A DNA stretch of 64,000 bases. Source: an uncultured Polaribacter sp. (GTDB lineage Bacteria; Bacteroidota; Bacteroidia; Flavobacteriales; Flavobacteriaceae). The stretch covers positions 124,001 to 188,000 of the forward strand of contig CALSOT010000002.1 of the NCBI GenBank assembly GCA_943788045.1, in the 5' to 3' direction. Below the pieces are notes generated by a model. The model did no database searches and was not told the DNA's origin. It saw only the letters and a list, made by a program, of their open reading frames with translations. Of this stretch, positions 30,680 through 39,798 are shown piece after piece; within the stretch, counting starts at the first letter, position 1; each line of letters opens with the position of its first letter. A program made the position numbers and the translations under genes.

Positions 30680-32572
30680 TTAGAACTTATACTCACCCAA
30701 AGGTTTTGGAAAATCTTCAGGATTTGCTGCTAAGTGATAACGAGGATCATCAATACCTTCTTCTATGACCCCTGTAAAAATAGGCGATGCCTTGTATAAT
30801 AGTACTTTACAATCTTCGCTTAAATGTTTTAGTATAATTTTTTTGCCAGCAGCTTGGTATTTTTCAACCAAAATAAAAATAGCCTCAATACCAGAGTGAT
30901 CAGAAATACGAGCTTCTATAAAGTCAATTTCTATGGCATCGGGGTCATTCTTTACATCAAACTTTCCGTTAAAATCGGTAATACTTCCAAAGAAAAGAGG
31001 TCCCCAAATTTCATAAATTTTTGTACCATCTTCTTTAAAGCGTTTTCTAGCTCTAATTTTCTTAGCACTTGTCCAAGCAAATGATAAGGCAGAAATAATT
31101 ACCCCAACAAATACAGCAATAGCCAAATCAAAGAACACCGTTACTGCAGAAACAATAATTAATACAGCGGCATCTGACGTTGGTATTTTCTTTAAAATTC
31201 TAAAACTAGACCAAGCAAACGTTTCTATAACCATCATAAACATTACCCCAACAAGGGCTGCAATTGGTACTTGTTCTATATATTTATCTGCAAATAAAAT
31301 AAAGGTTAATAAGGTTAAAGCCATCATTACACCTGATAAACGCCCTCTTCCGCCAGCATTGATATTAATAACCGTTTGTCCAATCATACCACAACCACCA
31401 GTACCACCAAACATACCGCTTACAATGTTTCCTGCACCTTGTGCAACACATTCTTTGTTTCCGTTACCCCTAGAGTCTGTTAATTCATCTACCAAATTCA
31501 TGGTCATTAATGTTTCTATTAAACCAACAGATGCCGCTAAAAATGCATAAGGTGCTATAAACTTTAACGTATCTAGATTAAAAGGGAGGTTGCTCCATAG
31601 TTCTAGCACGTTTAATTTCTTTGAAATTTCATCGATTCCATTTAATCCTGCACCACCACCATCTCTAATAAAATCGCCAACATTAATAGAGTGCAAGCCT
31701 CCAAAAATTGAAATTAAAGAAACAATTAAAATGGCTGTTAATGCTGCCGGTATTTTTGTTGTTAATTTGGGCAAACCCCATACGATTAGCATCGTTAGTA
31801 GTACCAAACCAATCATTAGGTAAAGTGTTTCTCCTTGCATGGTTGTTTTTACAACTCCACTATCTTTTACAGAAAAGAATCCTTCTTCTGAAGCGTTAAA
31901 AACAACTTTCTTTGTTTTTGCGTCAAACACTTGGCCTTCAGATAAGAAAAATACTTCTTTGTTTGTGCTACTATTCTTTACCGATTTACCATCAATCGTA
32001 AACAATACAGTATCAGATATGAGGTCTTTTACTTGGTTGTTATCTACTTTGTAAACCAGTTCTTTAGATGCTGTATTACGCATATTTTGTCCGAAGAAAT
32101 CTTTTTTATTTTCTGTGAACATCCCCAATTGCGCCATAAAAATAACAATAGCCAACCCGTTTACAAATCCCATCATTACTGGATGCGGAATTAAACGTAC
32201 AAATTTTCCTAATTTAAAGACACCGGCAAAAACTTGTATGATTCCCATTAAAACCACAGCAGCCAGTAAATAGAAGTACCCCATGTTTTCTACAGGTGTA
32301 TCAAAAAGCAATCCTTTTGCGTGTCCTTCTTGTATCATATGTACAAAAATAACAGCTACTGCACCTGCAGCACCGGAAATCAATCCTGGTCTTCCGCCAA
32401 AAATGGCTGAAATGATTCCCACTACAAAAGCACCAAATAAGGCAACTATTGGGCTTATTTGTGCAACAAAAGCAAAAGCAACCACTTCAGGTATCATTGC
32501 CAGAGAAACAGTTATTCCCGCAAGAACATCGTCTTTTGCGTTGGGTATTATTTTTCTAATAAAATCAGTCAT
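30680..32572 (-). CDS. SulP-family anion permease with STAS domain
   Basis: 630 residues. It starts with the SulP signature region DVLAGITVSLAMIPEVVAFA and has about eleven to twelve membrane helices. The C-terminal STAS domain runs from about 530 (IYEIWGPLFFGSITDFNGKF, IDFIEARISDHSGIEAI). Between helices near residues 150-240 there is an uncommon hydrophilic insertion of about 90 residues (FFGQNMRNTASKELVYKVDN to GVVKTTMQ). It resembles a small extramembrane domain and is discussed separately. It should import sulfate or bicarbonate; substrate uncertain. A TATCTTTG at 32598-32605 is a likely -7 element, 25 bases before the ATG. Confidence 0.9.
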   Translation of the reverse strand: MTDFIRKIIPNAKDDVLAGITVSLAMIPEVVAFAFVAQISPIVALFGAFVVGIISAIFGGRPGLISGAAGAVAVIFVHMIQEGHAKGLLFDTPVENMGYFYLLAAVVLMGIIQVFAGVFKLGKFVRLIPHPVMMGFVNGLAIVIFMAQLGMFTENKKDFFGQNMRNTASKELVYKVDNNQVKDLISDTVLFTIDGKSVKNSSTNKEVFFLSEGQVFDAKTKKVVFNASEEGFFSVKDSGVVKTTMQGETLYLMIGLVLLTMLIVWGLPKLTTKIPAALTAILIVSLISIFGGLHSINVGDFIRDGGGAGLNGIDEISKKLNVLELWSNLPFNLDTLKFIAPYAFLAASVGLIETLMTMNLVDELTDSRGNGNKECVAQGAGNIVSGMFGGTGGCGMIGQTVININAGGRGRLSGVMMALTLLTFILFADKYIEQVPIAALVGVMFMMVIETFAWSSFRILKKIPTSDAAVLIIVSAVTVFFDLAIAVFVGVIISALSFAWTSAKKIRARKRFKEDGTKIYEIWGPLFFGSITDFNGKFDVKNDPDAIEIDFIEARISDHSGIEAIFILVEKYQAAGKKIILKHLSEDCKVLLYKASPIFTGVIEEGIDDPRYHLAANPEDFPKPLGEYKF

Positions 32573-32597
32573 AATGTTTGTAATTTTTACAAGTCGG

Positions 32598-32605
32598 CAA
32601 AGATA
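32598..32605 (-). promoter_or_regulatory. -7 element upstream of the SulP gene
   Basis: TATCTTTG on the minus strand matches the Bacteroidota TAnnTTTG element. It is 25 bases upstream of the ATG at 32572. No TTG -33 box with good spacing is visible. Confidence 0.5.
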
Positions 32606-32614
32606 GGTTGTTTT

Positions 32615-33220
32615 TTAATAAAACGACTGTTCTTTATAAGTATCGTAAACTATTTTAATGTTTTCGTAGGTGTTTTTAAAAATTTCTTTGATTTCTTCCT
32701 CGTTTTTGAAAGCAACTTGTGTAATTCCCTCTTCAGTTTGAGGGGTTAATGCTTTCTGATGATCGGAACTCATTAGAAACCAATAGGTTTGTTTTAGCTT
32801 TACTCCTTTATGAAAGTAAATATGATACGTGTTTACTAAGGGTTTTATGAGTTTTAAATTAAAAATACCACATTCTTCTTCAACCTCTCTTATAGCGGCA
32901 TTTTCTATAGTTTCACCTTTATCAATCCAACCTTTAGGTAAATCCCAAACCCCATTTCTAAAAATGAATAAAACGTCATTATTAGTATTTAAAACCAAGC
33001 CTCCTGCAGCAGGAATTACTTCTGTATTTGTAAGAAATGACTTCCAATCTTTTTCTAAGTTGTTTGTAATTAGGTTGATACCCTTTATTTTTTTGTTTCT
33101 TAATTTTTCAATCAGATCTTCTAAAACTACATCCTTATATGGGAGGGTTAAAAAGTTATTAGATGTTTTAGAAGAAGAAGTAATAATTATTGGGCTATCA
33201 TTTACAAAAACTTTATACAT
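32615..33220 (-). CDS. Nudix hydrolase
   Basis: 201 residues from the ATG at 33220. A longer reading to 33355 would lie across pyrE and is rejected. The N-terminal half (MYKVFVNDSPIIITSS...) is a flavobacterial addition. The Nudix box lies at about residues 128-150: GWIDKGETIENAAIREVEEE followed by CGI, which fits GX5EX7REUXEEXGU. It hydrolyses a nucleoside diphosphate derivative; substrate unknown. It is divergent from pyrE with only seven bases between the two starts, so each gene's promoter must lie inside the other. Confidence 0.9.
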   Translation of the reverse strand: MYKVFVNDSPIIITSSSKTSNNFLTLPYKDVVLEDLIEKLRNKKIKGINLITNNLEKDWKSFLTNTEVIPAAGGLVLNTNNDVLFIFRNGVWDLPKGWIDKGETIENAAIREVEEECGIFNLKLIKPLVNTYHIYFHKGVKLKQTYWFLMSSDHQKALTPQTEEGITQVAFKNEEEIKEIFKNTYENIKIVYDTYKEQSFY

Positions 33221-33223
33221 TTG
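33216..33223 (+). promoter_or_regulatory. -7 element for pyrE, leaderless start
   Basis: TACATTTG, an exact TAnnTTTG match, ends four bases before the pyrE ATG and overlaps the ATG of the divergent Nudix gene. Transcription would begin at or next to the start codon. Confidence 0.6.
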
Positions 33224-33227
33224 CGCT

Positions 33228-33869
33228 ATGATTTTAAACAAAGATACAGCAAAAAAAACAGCTGAACATTTATTACAAATTAAAGCAATAAAATTAAATC
33301 CTAACGAACCTTTTAATTGGGCATCTGGTTGGAAATCTCCAATATATTGCGACAACAGAATTACGTTATCTTACCCTTCAGTTCGTGTTTTTTTAAAGCA
33401 AGAAATTGCAAAGATTGTTGAGCTAGAATACGGCAAACCAGACGTAATTGCAGGTGTTGCTACAGGGGCAATTGCTATCGGAATTTTAGTGGCTCAAGAA
33501 TTAGGTGTTCCTTTTATTTATGTGAGGCCAGAGCCCAAAAAACATGGTAGAAAAAACCAAATTGAAGGTTATTTAGAAGGCGGGCAAAATGTTGTTGTTA
33601 TCGAAGATTTGATTAGTACAGGAAATAGCAGTTTAAATGCGGTAGAGGCCTTAAAAGAAGCTGGAGCTGTTGTGAAAGGTATGGTGGCTATTTTTTCTTA
33701 CGGATTTGAGGTTGCAGACAAAAATTTTGAGGAAAAAAATGTTCGATTGGCTACGTTAAGTAATTATGACAGTCTGTTAGAACAGGCTTTAGATAGCAGT
33801 TATATTAATGAGGAAGAGTTAATCACTTTAAACGATTGGAGAAAGAGTCCGAGTGAGTGGAAGCAATAA
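33228..33869 (+). CDS. pyrE: Orotate phosphoribosyltransferase
   Basis: 213 residues. Opening MILNKDTAKKTAEHLLQIKA, then NWASGWKSPIYCDNR (substrate region), KPDVIAGVATGAIAIG, and the PRPP-binding motif VVVIEDLISTGNSS at about 122-135. It makes orotidine 5'-phosphate from orotate and PRPP in pyrimidine synthesis, in the cytoplasm. Length is normal. The start ATG at 33228 is only four bases after an exact TAnnTTTG, so the transcript is probably leaderless. The downstream SRPBCC gene follows after 14 bases. Confidence 0.95.
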   Translation: MILNKDTAKKTAEHLLQIKAIKLNPNEPFNWASGWKSPIYCDNRITLSYPSVRVFLKQEIAKIVELEYGKPDVIAGVATGAIAIGILVAQELGVPFIYVRPEPKKHGRKNQIEGYLEGGQNVVVIEDLISTGNSSLNAVEALKEAGAVVKGMVAIFSYGFEVADKNFEEKNVRLATLSNYDSLLEQALDSSYINEEELITLNDWRKSPSEWKQ

Positions 33870-33883
33870 AAAAAAACAAAAGA

Positions 33884-34273
33884 ATGCATATAAACGGAAA
33901 TACAGTAGTTGTTGAAAAATCTGCAAAAGAACTATTTACTTTTTTTACAGATTTAAAGAATTTTGAAGGAATTATGCCTGAAAATATTCAGAAATTTGAG
34001 GTGGACGGAGCGTCCTTTATATTTGGATTGCCCGGAATGCCAGAAATTAGACTGGTTTTAAAAGAAAAAACAGAGTTTTCTAACATTACCTTGGGTGCAG
34101 CAAGTAGTAAATTACCTTTTACATTGGCAGCAGATTTTAATGAGGTGTCTGAAAATAAAACGGAAATTAAATTAGATTTCAATGGCGAGTTTAATCCAAT
34201 GATGTCAATGATGATCAAAAAACCGTTGACAAAATTTGTAGAAACACTTACAGAAAACATTGAGAAACTTTAA
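33884..34273 (+). CDS. SRPBCC family protein
   Basis: 129 residues from the ATG at 33884 (MHINGNTVVVEKSAKELFTF); a reading from 33857 overlaps pyrE and is rejected. It has the SRPBCC pattern: first strand, FFTDLKNFEGIMPENIQKFE, EFNPMMSMMIKKPLTKFVETL at the C-terminal helix. It occurs next to pyrE in many flavobacteria (memory). It probably binds a hydrophobic ligand. Its stop overlaps the convergent birA stop by four bases. Confidence 0.85.
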   Translation: MHINGNTVVVEKSAKELFTFFTDLKNFEGIMPENIQKFEVDGASFIFGLPGMPEIRLVLKEKTEFSNITLGAASSKLPFTLAADFNEVSENKTEIKLDFNGEFNPMMSMMIKKPLTKFVETLTENIEKL

Positions 34274-35001
34274 AGCATAGAGACTTCTTTAATACCAAAT
34301 TCTTTTACAGAATCGTCCTCTAATTGGATTTGTAAATTTCCTTGATCACTAATTCCGGAAATAATCCCCATAAAAATCTCATCCTTACTAGTTTTAAACA
34401 TGGTAGGGATGTTTTTCTTGTATAATACATTTAAATATTGTTTCTCTAAAAGATGAAAATCTTTGGATTCCAATAACTTTATATTGGTTTTAAGTTCAGC
34501 CAAAATTTCATGCAGTAAAAGATTTAAATCTGTTTCTTTTAAAGTTGCCAGTTTTAAAGAAGTAACATTACGAAGTGAGTTTGGAAACTTTTCTTGATTC
34601 ACATTTAGACCAATTCCTACAATTGTACTCTTTATTTGATCGCCAAAAAAGGTGTTTTCAATTAATATTCCACAAATTTTCTTGTTGGCAACCATCAGAT
34701 CGTTTGGCCATTTGATAGAAATTTTCGGTATATTTTTATCAAAAAGTACTCTGTAGATAGCTAAAGAAATTGCAAAATTTAAATACTTTTTATGTATTAT
34801 TTTTACATCTTTTAAAGATGTAAATACGCTAAAAGTTAAGTTTTTATAGGGTTCGGAGAGCCACTTATTTTTTTGTTGCCCTCTTCCTTTAGTTTGCTTT
34901 TGAGTAACCACTACAGTAAAATTTTCTAGAGCAGCACTAACTGACAAATCCTTTAAAAAAGAATTTGTAGAGACAACAGTATCGAGTTTGATTATTTTCA
35001 A
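34270..35001 (-). CDS. birA: Biotin-acetyl-CoA-carboxylase ligase
   Basis: 243 residues. Biotin/lipoate ligase core: VVTQKQTKGRGQQKNKWLSE (about 32-50, biotinyl-AMP loop), ISIKWPNDLMVANKKICGIL (about 97-116) and GIGLNVNQE. The regulatory helix-turn-helix domain of E. coli BirA is absent, as usual in Bacteroidota. It activates biotin and attaches it to acetyl-CoA carboxylase. No ATG is available near the N-terminus; the start appears to be TTG at 35001. Convergent with the SRPBCC gene (four-base overlap) and divergent from rsfS. Confidence 0.93.
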   Translation of the reverse strand: MKIIKLDTVVSTNSFLKDLSVSAALENFTVVVTQKQTKGRGQQKNKWLSEPYKNLTFSVFTSLKDVKIIHKKYLNFAISLAIYRVLFDKNIPKISIKWPNDLMVANKKICGILIENTFFGDQIKSTIVGIGLNVNQEKFPNSLRNVTSLKLATLKETDLNLLLHEILAELKTNIKLLESKDFHLLEKQYLNVLYKKNIPTMFKTSKDEIFMGIISGISDQGNLQIQLEDDSVKEFGIKEVSML

Positions 35002-35058
35002 GTGTTAAATAAAGTGTAAACTAGTGTAATAATACATAAAATACTCGCAAAAAAATAA

Positions 35059-35066
35059 TAACTTTG
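35059..35066 (+). promoter_or_regulatory. -7 element upstream of rsfS
   Basis: TAACTTTG, a TAnnTTTG match, 22 bases upstream of the rsfS ATG. The intervening leader is short and A-rich. No clear -33 TTG at the standard spacing. Confidence 0.5.
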
Positions 35067-35088
35067 CTCTAAATTAGAAATAACGTTA

Positions 35089-35457
35089 ATGACAAAGCAA
35101 CAAGTAAGTACGGATGATTTAATTGCCTGTATTATTAAAGGTATTGATGAAGTTAAAGGAGAGGATATTCAATTACTAGACTTACGAGATATAGAAAATA
35201 CTGTTTGCGATTATTTTATAATCTGCACTGGTAATTCAAATACACAAGTAAATGCAATTTCTGGTTCTGTTCAAAAAATGGTAAGTAAAGAACTAAAAGA
35301 CAAGCCTTGGCATATAGAAGGCCAGACAAACGCTGAATGGATTTTAATGGATTATGTTAATGTGGCAGTGCACGTTTTTCAAAAACATATTCGTGAGTTT
35401 TATGATATTGAAAGTCTTTGGGGTGATGCTAAAATTACCGAAATCAAATCAGTTTAA
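35089..35457 (+). CDS. rsfS: Ribosome silencing factor
   Basis: 122 residues. Contains DIENTVCDYFIICTGNSNTQVNAIS and KPWHIEGQTNAEWILMDYVNVAVHVF, the two conserved stretches of RsfS. It binds ribosomal protein L14 on the 50S subunit and blocks subunit joining under starvation. It lies 20 bases before ftsH, an order common in Bacteroidota. Confidence 0.95.
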   Translation: MTKQQVSTDDLIACIIKGIDEVKGEDIQLLDLRDIENTVCDYFIICTGNSNTQVNAISGSVQKMVSKELKDKPWHIEGQTNAEWILMDYVNVAVHVFQKHIREFYDIESLWGDAKITEIKSV

Positions 35458-35477
35458 AATTTTTATTTTATAAATAA

Positions 35478-37466
35478 ATGAGTGATAATAAAAAAGAAAA
35501 GAATTCTAATGTGCCTAAATTTAAGTTTAATGCATATTGGGTCTATGGTGCAATTTTTTTACTAATAGTTGTTTTTCAATTTTTTGGTAGTGGAGATTTG
35601 GCTACTAAAAGTATTTCAAAAAATAAGTTTAACCAGATATTAAGAGATAATGATATTGAATCTATCACTGTTTTAAATAACAGTGTAGCTCAGATTTATA
35701 TAAAAGAAGAGGCTCTCAGTAAAGAGGAATACAGCAAACTTGTACAATCTGCTTTTTACACAAAAGGGGCATCACTTTATGAGTATAATATTGGTAATTT
35801 AGAGAATTTTGAGAAAAATATAGAAAGAGCGAAACAGGAAAATGGTTTAACTTTCGATGTAAAAAACGAAGACAAAACTAGTTTTACAGACATGTTTATT
35901 GGTTTCTTACCATTTATTATTCTGATCGCTGTGTGGTTGTTTTTTATGAGAAGAATGTCTGGTGGAGGTGGTTCTGGTGGTGGAGGCCAAATTTTTAATA
36001 TTGGTAAATCAAAAGCCAAGCTCTTTGATAAAGATACGAAAGTGAAGACTACTTTTGAAAACGTAGCAGGCTTAGAAGGTGCGAAAGAAGAAGTTCAAGA
36101 AATTGTAGATTTCTTGAAAAACCCCAAAAAATATACTTCTTTAGGAGGTAAAATTCCGAAAGGAGCTTTATTAGTAGGTCCTCCTGGAACAGGAAAAACT
36201 TTATTAGCAAAGGCTGTTGCGGGTGAAGCAGATGTTCCTTTTTTCTCATTGTCTGGTTCAGATTTTGTTGAAATGTTTGTAGGTGTTGGTGCTTCTAGAG
36301 TAAGAGATTTATTTAAAAAAGCTGCCGAAAAATCGCCTTCTATTATTTTTATTGATGAGATTGACGCTATTGGTAGAGCTCGTGGAAAAAATAGTATGAC
36401 TGGTGGTAACGATGAGCGTGAAAATACGTTGAATCAGTTATTGACAGAGATGGATGGTTTTGGTACTGATGTGAATGTGATCGTATTAGCAGCAACAAAC
36501 CGAGCAGATGTTTTGGATAGTGCGTTAATGCGTGCGGGACGTTTTGATAGACAGATTTATGTAGATTTGCCTAACATTAATGAAAGAGAAGAAATTTTTA
36601 AAGTACATATCAATCCTTTAAAATTAGCAGAAGATGTTAATATTGGATTTTTAGCACAACAAACTCCTGGTTTTTCTGGTGCAGACATCGCAAATATGTG
36701 TAATGAATCTGCGTTAATTGCTGCAAGAAATGGTAAGAAAGCAATTCATCATCAAGATTTTTTAGATGCTGTAGATAGAATTGTAGGTGGTTTAGAAAAG
36801 AAAAATAAAGTAATTACACCAAAAGAGAAGAAGGTAATTGCTTTTCATGAAGCCGGTCATGCAACGATTAGTTGGATGCTAGAGCACGCAGCTCCATTAG
36901 TAAAGGTTACTATCGTTCCTAGAGGTCAGTCTTTAGGTGCTGCTTGGTATTTGCCAGCAGAAAGAATGATTGTACAAACGGAGCAGATGTTAGATGAAAT
37001 GTGTGCTACAATGGGGGGGAGAGCAGCAGAAAAAGTGATTTTCAACAAAATCTCTACGGGAGCATTAAGTGATTTAGAAAAAGTAACGAAGCAAGCAAGA
37101 GCTATGGTTACTGTGTATGGTTTAAATAGCGAGATAGGTAATGTTACGTATTATGACTCTTCTGGTAACGATGGTTTTGTAAAGCCTTACAGTGAAGAAA
37201 CTGGAAAGAAAATAGACGAAGAAATATCTATGATGATTGAGGCTCAATATGAAAGAGCTATTCAAATTTTAGAAGGTAACAAGGATAAATTAACAGTGCT
37301 CGCAGATTTATTGTTAGAGAAAGAAGTTATCTTTAAAGATGATTTAGAAAAAATATTTGGAAAAAGACCTTTTGAAGATGTTTTACCAGTTACTGAATCG
37401 GAAGAAAAAAAAGTAATTAAAAAAGAAGAGGAAATACAATCAGTAGCAGAGCCTACAGAAGAGTAA
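35478..37466 (+). CDS. ftsH: ATP-dependent zinc metalloprotease FtsH
   Basis: 662 residues. Two membrane helices (about 20-37 and 139-156) enclose a periplasmic domain. Then a glycine-rich linker ([10 protein letters not shown]), an AAA domain with Walker A GPPGTGKT at 234-241, Walker B IIFIDEID, a second region of homology with RAGRFDRQ, and a peptidase domain with the zinc site HEAGH near residue 457. It degrades membrane and some cytosolic proteins. It is followed by 18 bases and the LUD gene; likely operon with rsfS. Confidence 0.97.
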   Translation: MSDNKKEKNSNVPKFKFNAYWVYGAIFLLIVVFQFFGSGDLATKSISKNKFNQILRDNDIESITVLNNSVAQIYIKEEALSKEEYSKLVQSAFYTKGASLYEYNIGNLENFEKNIERAKQENGLTFDVKNEDKTSFTDMFIGFLPFIILIAVWLFFMRRMSGGGGSGGGGQIFNIGKSKAKLFDKDTKVKTTFENVAGLEGAKEEVQEIVDFLKNPKKYTSLGGKIPKGALLVGPPGTGKTLLAKAVAGEADVPFFSLSGSDFVEMFVGVGASRVRDLFKKAAEKSPSIIFIDEIDAIGRARGKNSMTGGNDERENTLNQLLTEMDGFGTDVNVIVLAATNRADVLDSALMRAGRFDRQIYVDLPNINEREEIFKVHINPLKLAEDVNIGFLAQQTPGFSGADIANMCNESALIAARNGKKAIHHQDFLDAVDRIVGGLEKKNKVITPKEKKVIAFHEAGHATISWMLEHAAPLVKVTIVPRGQSLGAAWYLPAERMIVQTEQMLDEMCATMGGRAAEKVIFNKISTGALSDLEKVTKQARAMVTVYGLNSEIGNVTYYDSSGNDGFVKPYSEETGKKIDEEISMMIEAQYERAIQILEGNKDKLTVLADLLLEKEVIFKDDLEKIFGKRPFEDVLPVTESEEKKVIKKEEEIQSVAEPTEE

Positions 37467-37484
37467 TTAAGCATCTTTTATTGT

Positions 37485-38068
37485 ATGAGTTTTTTTAAGA
37501 AGTTATTCAATATCCCTATAAAGAAAACGAAGCCATTCTAAATCAAGAAGTAATTCTTTCTTTAGATGACTTGTTTGTGAATAATTTTGTTGAAAAAGGA
37601 GGGAAGTTTCTATATTCTTTGGACAAGAAAGAAATAGCAGATAACTTATCGAAAATTCTAAAAGAAAATAATTGGAAGCAATTAACGGTTTTAGATGAAA
37701 AGTTATCTTCTTATTTTAATAAAGAAGAGGTTGAAATAAGTGAAATTTTTAAACCCGATATTCCTGTTTTCTTAAATTGTGAGCATTTAATTGCAGATAA
37801 TGGAGATATTTTATTTTCATCAAATCAGTTAAAAAGTATAAAGTTATGTGAGATGCCAAAAAACTTTATAGTTTATGCAACTACTAGTCAGATGGTTAAT
37901 GATATGGGCGAGGGTTTAACTGGTATAAAAACACACTACAAAGAAAATATACCTACAAACATTTCTGCTGTTAAAAATTACAACATTAATAAAAATGAGG
38001 ATAATTTATTAAACTTCGGCAACAGTAATTCAAAAAACTTATATTTGCTGCTATTAGAAGATTTATAA
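37485..38068 (+). pseudogene. LUD-domain protein, frameshifted near its start
   Basis: The ATG at 37485 reads MSFFKKLFNIPIK and ends at a stop after 18 codons. A second frame, entered about 37505-37525, reads KENEAILNQEVILSLDDLFV and continues without break through SKILKENNWKQLTVLDEKLS to the normal stop. Together they form a complete LUD-domain (LutC/YkgG-type) protein of about 194 residues, a family tied to lactate utilisation enzymes and common at this locus in flavobacteria. One base is missing or two are extra in an A-rich stretch. It could be a real frameshift or a sequencing indel. Confidence 0.8.
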
Positions 38069-38069
38069 T

Positions 38070-38864
38070 ATGAGTAACCTTTTAAAGAGGAGTCTTTCAG
38101 GAATTATTTACGTTTTAATTTTTTTATCTTCGATTCTTTTTTCGAAAGAATCTTATATAATTTTAACTTCATTATTTTCTATAATATGCGTTTGGGAGTT
38201 TTGTAAATTAATAGATTTTAAAGGTTTTATAGGGTATGTTTTTTTTGGGGTCACATTATTCTTAATGTTAAAAAGGCCAGAAAGTTATGCCGTCGTTGGT
38301 ATTTTAGGAATTACTATAATTTCTTCTTTATTCTTAACTTATTATTTATTATCAAAAAAAGAAATAATATTTTCTACAGATAGAGCCAAGTCTGGCTTGT
38401 TAATAAGGTACGTTATTTTTTCAATGGTATTCTTAGTTCTTTTACCCATTTATAAGGGTGAGTATAACCCTTATCTAATGATTTCTATACTTGTGATGAT
38501 CTGGGTTAACGATAGTTTTGCATTTTTAGTTGGAAAAAACTTTGGAAAAAGAAAATTATTTGTTTCTGTTTCTCCTAAAAAAACGCAAGAGGGGTTTATC
38601 GGTGGTCTGGTATTTGCCCTCATTTCTGGTTATATCATTAGTTTGTTAAATAAAGATTTTAGTGCTCTTCATTGGCTTACTATAGCTCTTATTGTAAGTG
38701 TAATTGGTACTGTTGGAGATTTAGTAGAATCTAAATTTAAAAGGCAAGCTAATATGAAAGATAGTGGTACTATTATGCCTGGTCACGGAGGTATGTTAGA
38801 TAGATTAGATAGTTTGCTGTTTGCAGCCCCGTTTGTATATTTGTTTATTAATTTTATAATTTAA
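38070..38864 (+). CDS. cdsA: Phosphatidate cytidylyltransferase
   Basis: 264 residues with seven to eight membrane helices. The CdsA signature lies near the C-terminus: SPKKTQEGFIGG, GTVGDLVESKFKRQANMKDS and GTIMPGHGGMLDRLDSL. It converts phosphatidic acid to CDP-diacylglycerol in the inner membrane, the precursor for phosphatidylserine and others. It starts one base after the LUD stop and is followed after two bases by psd, so the three are co-transcribed. Confidence 0.95.
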   Translation: MSNLLKRSLSGIIYVLIFLSSILFSKESYIILTSLFSIICVWEFCKLIDFKGFIGYVFFGVTLFLMLKRPESYAVVGILGITIISSLFLTYYLLSKKEIIFSTDRAKSGLLIRYVIFSMVFLVLLPIYKGEYNPYLMISILVMIWVNDSFAFLVGKNFGKRKLFVSVSPKKTQEGFIGGLVFALISGYIISLLNKDFSALHWLTIALIVSVIGTVGDLVESKFKRQANMKDSGTIMPGHGGMLDRLDSLLFAAPFVYLFINFII

Positions 38865-38866
38865 GT

Positions 38867-39523
38867 ATGATTCGTTTTCACAAAGAAGGATATAAAATAA
38901 TTACTGTTGCTTTACTTTTATCTGTTTCAGGTATTTTATTGGCCGAAAATTTCATTGAGACACTCTGGTTGGTAAAGGCAGTTCAGATTTTAATTTTGGC
39001 TTTTTTAATAATTATTTTACAGTTTTTTAGAAACCCTAAAAGGGTAGCTCCTTTAAATGACAACGCATTAGTTGCCCCTGTAGATGGCAAGGTTGTTGTA
39101 ATTGAAGAAGTAGAAGAGCCAGAATACTTTAAAGGAAAAAGATTGCAAGTTTCTATTTTTATGTCTCCAATTAATGTGCACGTTACGAGATATGCTATGA
39201 GTGGTGTTGTAAAATATAGTAAATACCACCCTGGTAAATATTTGGTTGCTTGGCATCCAAAGGCATCTACAGAGAACGAGAGAACTTCTGTTGTATTGAA
39301 TAATAAAGCTTTCGGTGATGTTTTATACAGACAAATAGCGGGAGCTTTGGCTAAAAGAATTGTAAACTATGCCAAAGAAGGAGATAAATCTGTACAAGGT
39401 GAAGATGCTGGTTTTATTAAATTTGGCTCTCGAGTAGACCTTTTCCTTCCATTAGGAACAAACTTAAAAGTATCTTTAGGCGACAAGGTTAAAGGAGGGG
39501 TGCAATTAATTGCAGAAAAATAG
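38867..39523 (+). CDS. psd: Phosphatidylserine decarboxylase
   Basis: 218 residues, the short (archaeal-type) PSD class. Two N-terminal hydrophobic helices, then NPKRVAPLNDNALVAPVDGK, IFMSPINVHVTRYAMSG and the self-cleavage site FIKFGSRVDLFLP, where the Gly-Ser bond is cut to form the pyruvoyl group. It makes phosphatidylethanolamine, directly downstream of cdsA with two bases between; a phosphatidylserine synthase gene is not in the window. Confidence 0.95.
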   Translation: MIRFHKEGYKIITVALLLSVSGILLAENFIETLWLVKAVQILILAFLIIILQFFRNPKRVAPLNDNALVAPVDGKVVVIEEVEEPEYFKGKRLQVSIFMSPINVHVTRYAMSGVVKYSKYHPGKYLVAWHPKASTENERTSVVLNNKAFGDVLYRQIAGALAKRIVNYAKEGDKSVQGEDAGFIKFGSRVDLFLPLGTNLKVSLGDKVKGGVQLIAEK

Positions 39524-39528
39524 GATTT

Positions 39529-39786
39529 ATGGAATCTGATTTAGACAAAGAGTTTAATGAAGCATTCGTTAGGATTTCAAAATTAAGAAAAGCGATTGCT
39601 CCAGACATTATGCTAAAACTTTATGCTTATAACAAACAAGCACATTTTGGTAATAACCTCTCGGCTAACAGTGATCTCGATGTAAGAAATGCTTTTAAAT
39701 TAAATGCATGGATGCAATTAAACGGAATGAATTCTGAGGAAGCAAAGCAAAAATATATTAATTTAGCAAAGACAGTTTTACATTAA
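39529..39786 (+). CDS. Acyl-CoA-binding protein
   Basis: 85 residues with the ACBP four-helix pattern: LDKEFNEAFVRISKL, MLKLYAYNKQAHFG and FKLNAWMQLNGMNSEEAKQKYI. ACBPs bind long-chain acyl-CoA in the cytoplasm. It starts five bases after psd, consistent with a lipid-synthesis operon. Confidence 0.9.
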   Translation: MESDLDKEFNEAFVRISKLRKAIAPDIMLKLYAYNKQAHFGNNLSANSDLDVRNAFKLNAWMQLNGMNSEEAKQKYINLAKTVLH

Positions 39787-39798
39787 AAGAATATCATT

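Noticed and set aside
33221..33355. Upstream extension of the Nudix ORF
   Set aside because: It is antisense to the well-conserved start of pyrE and shows no similarity to Nudix N-termini.
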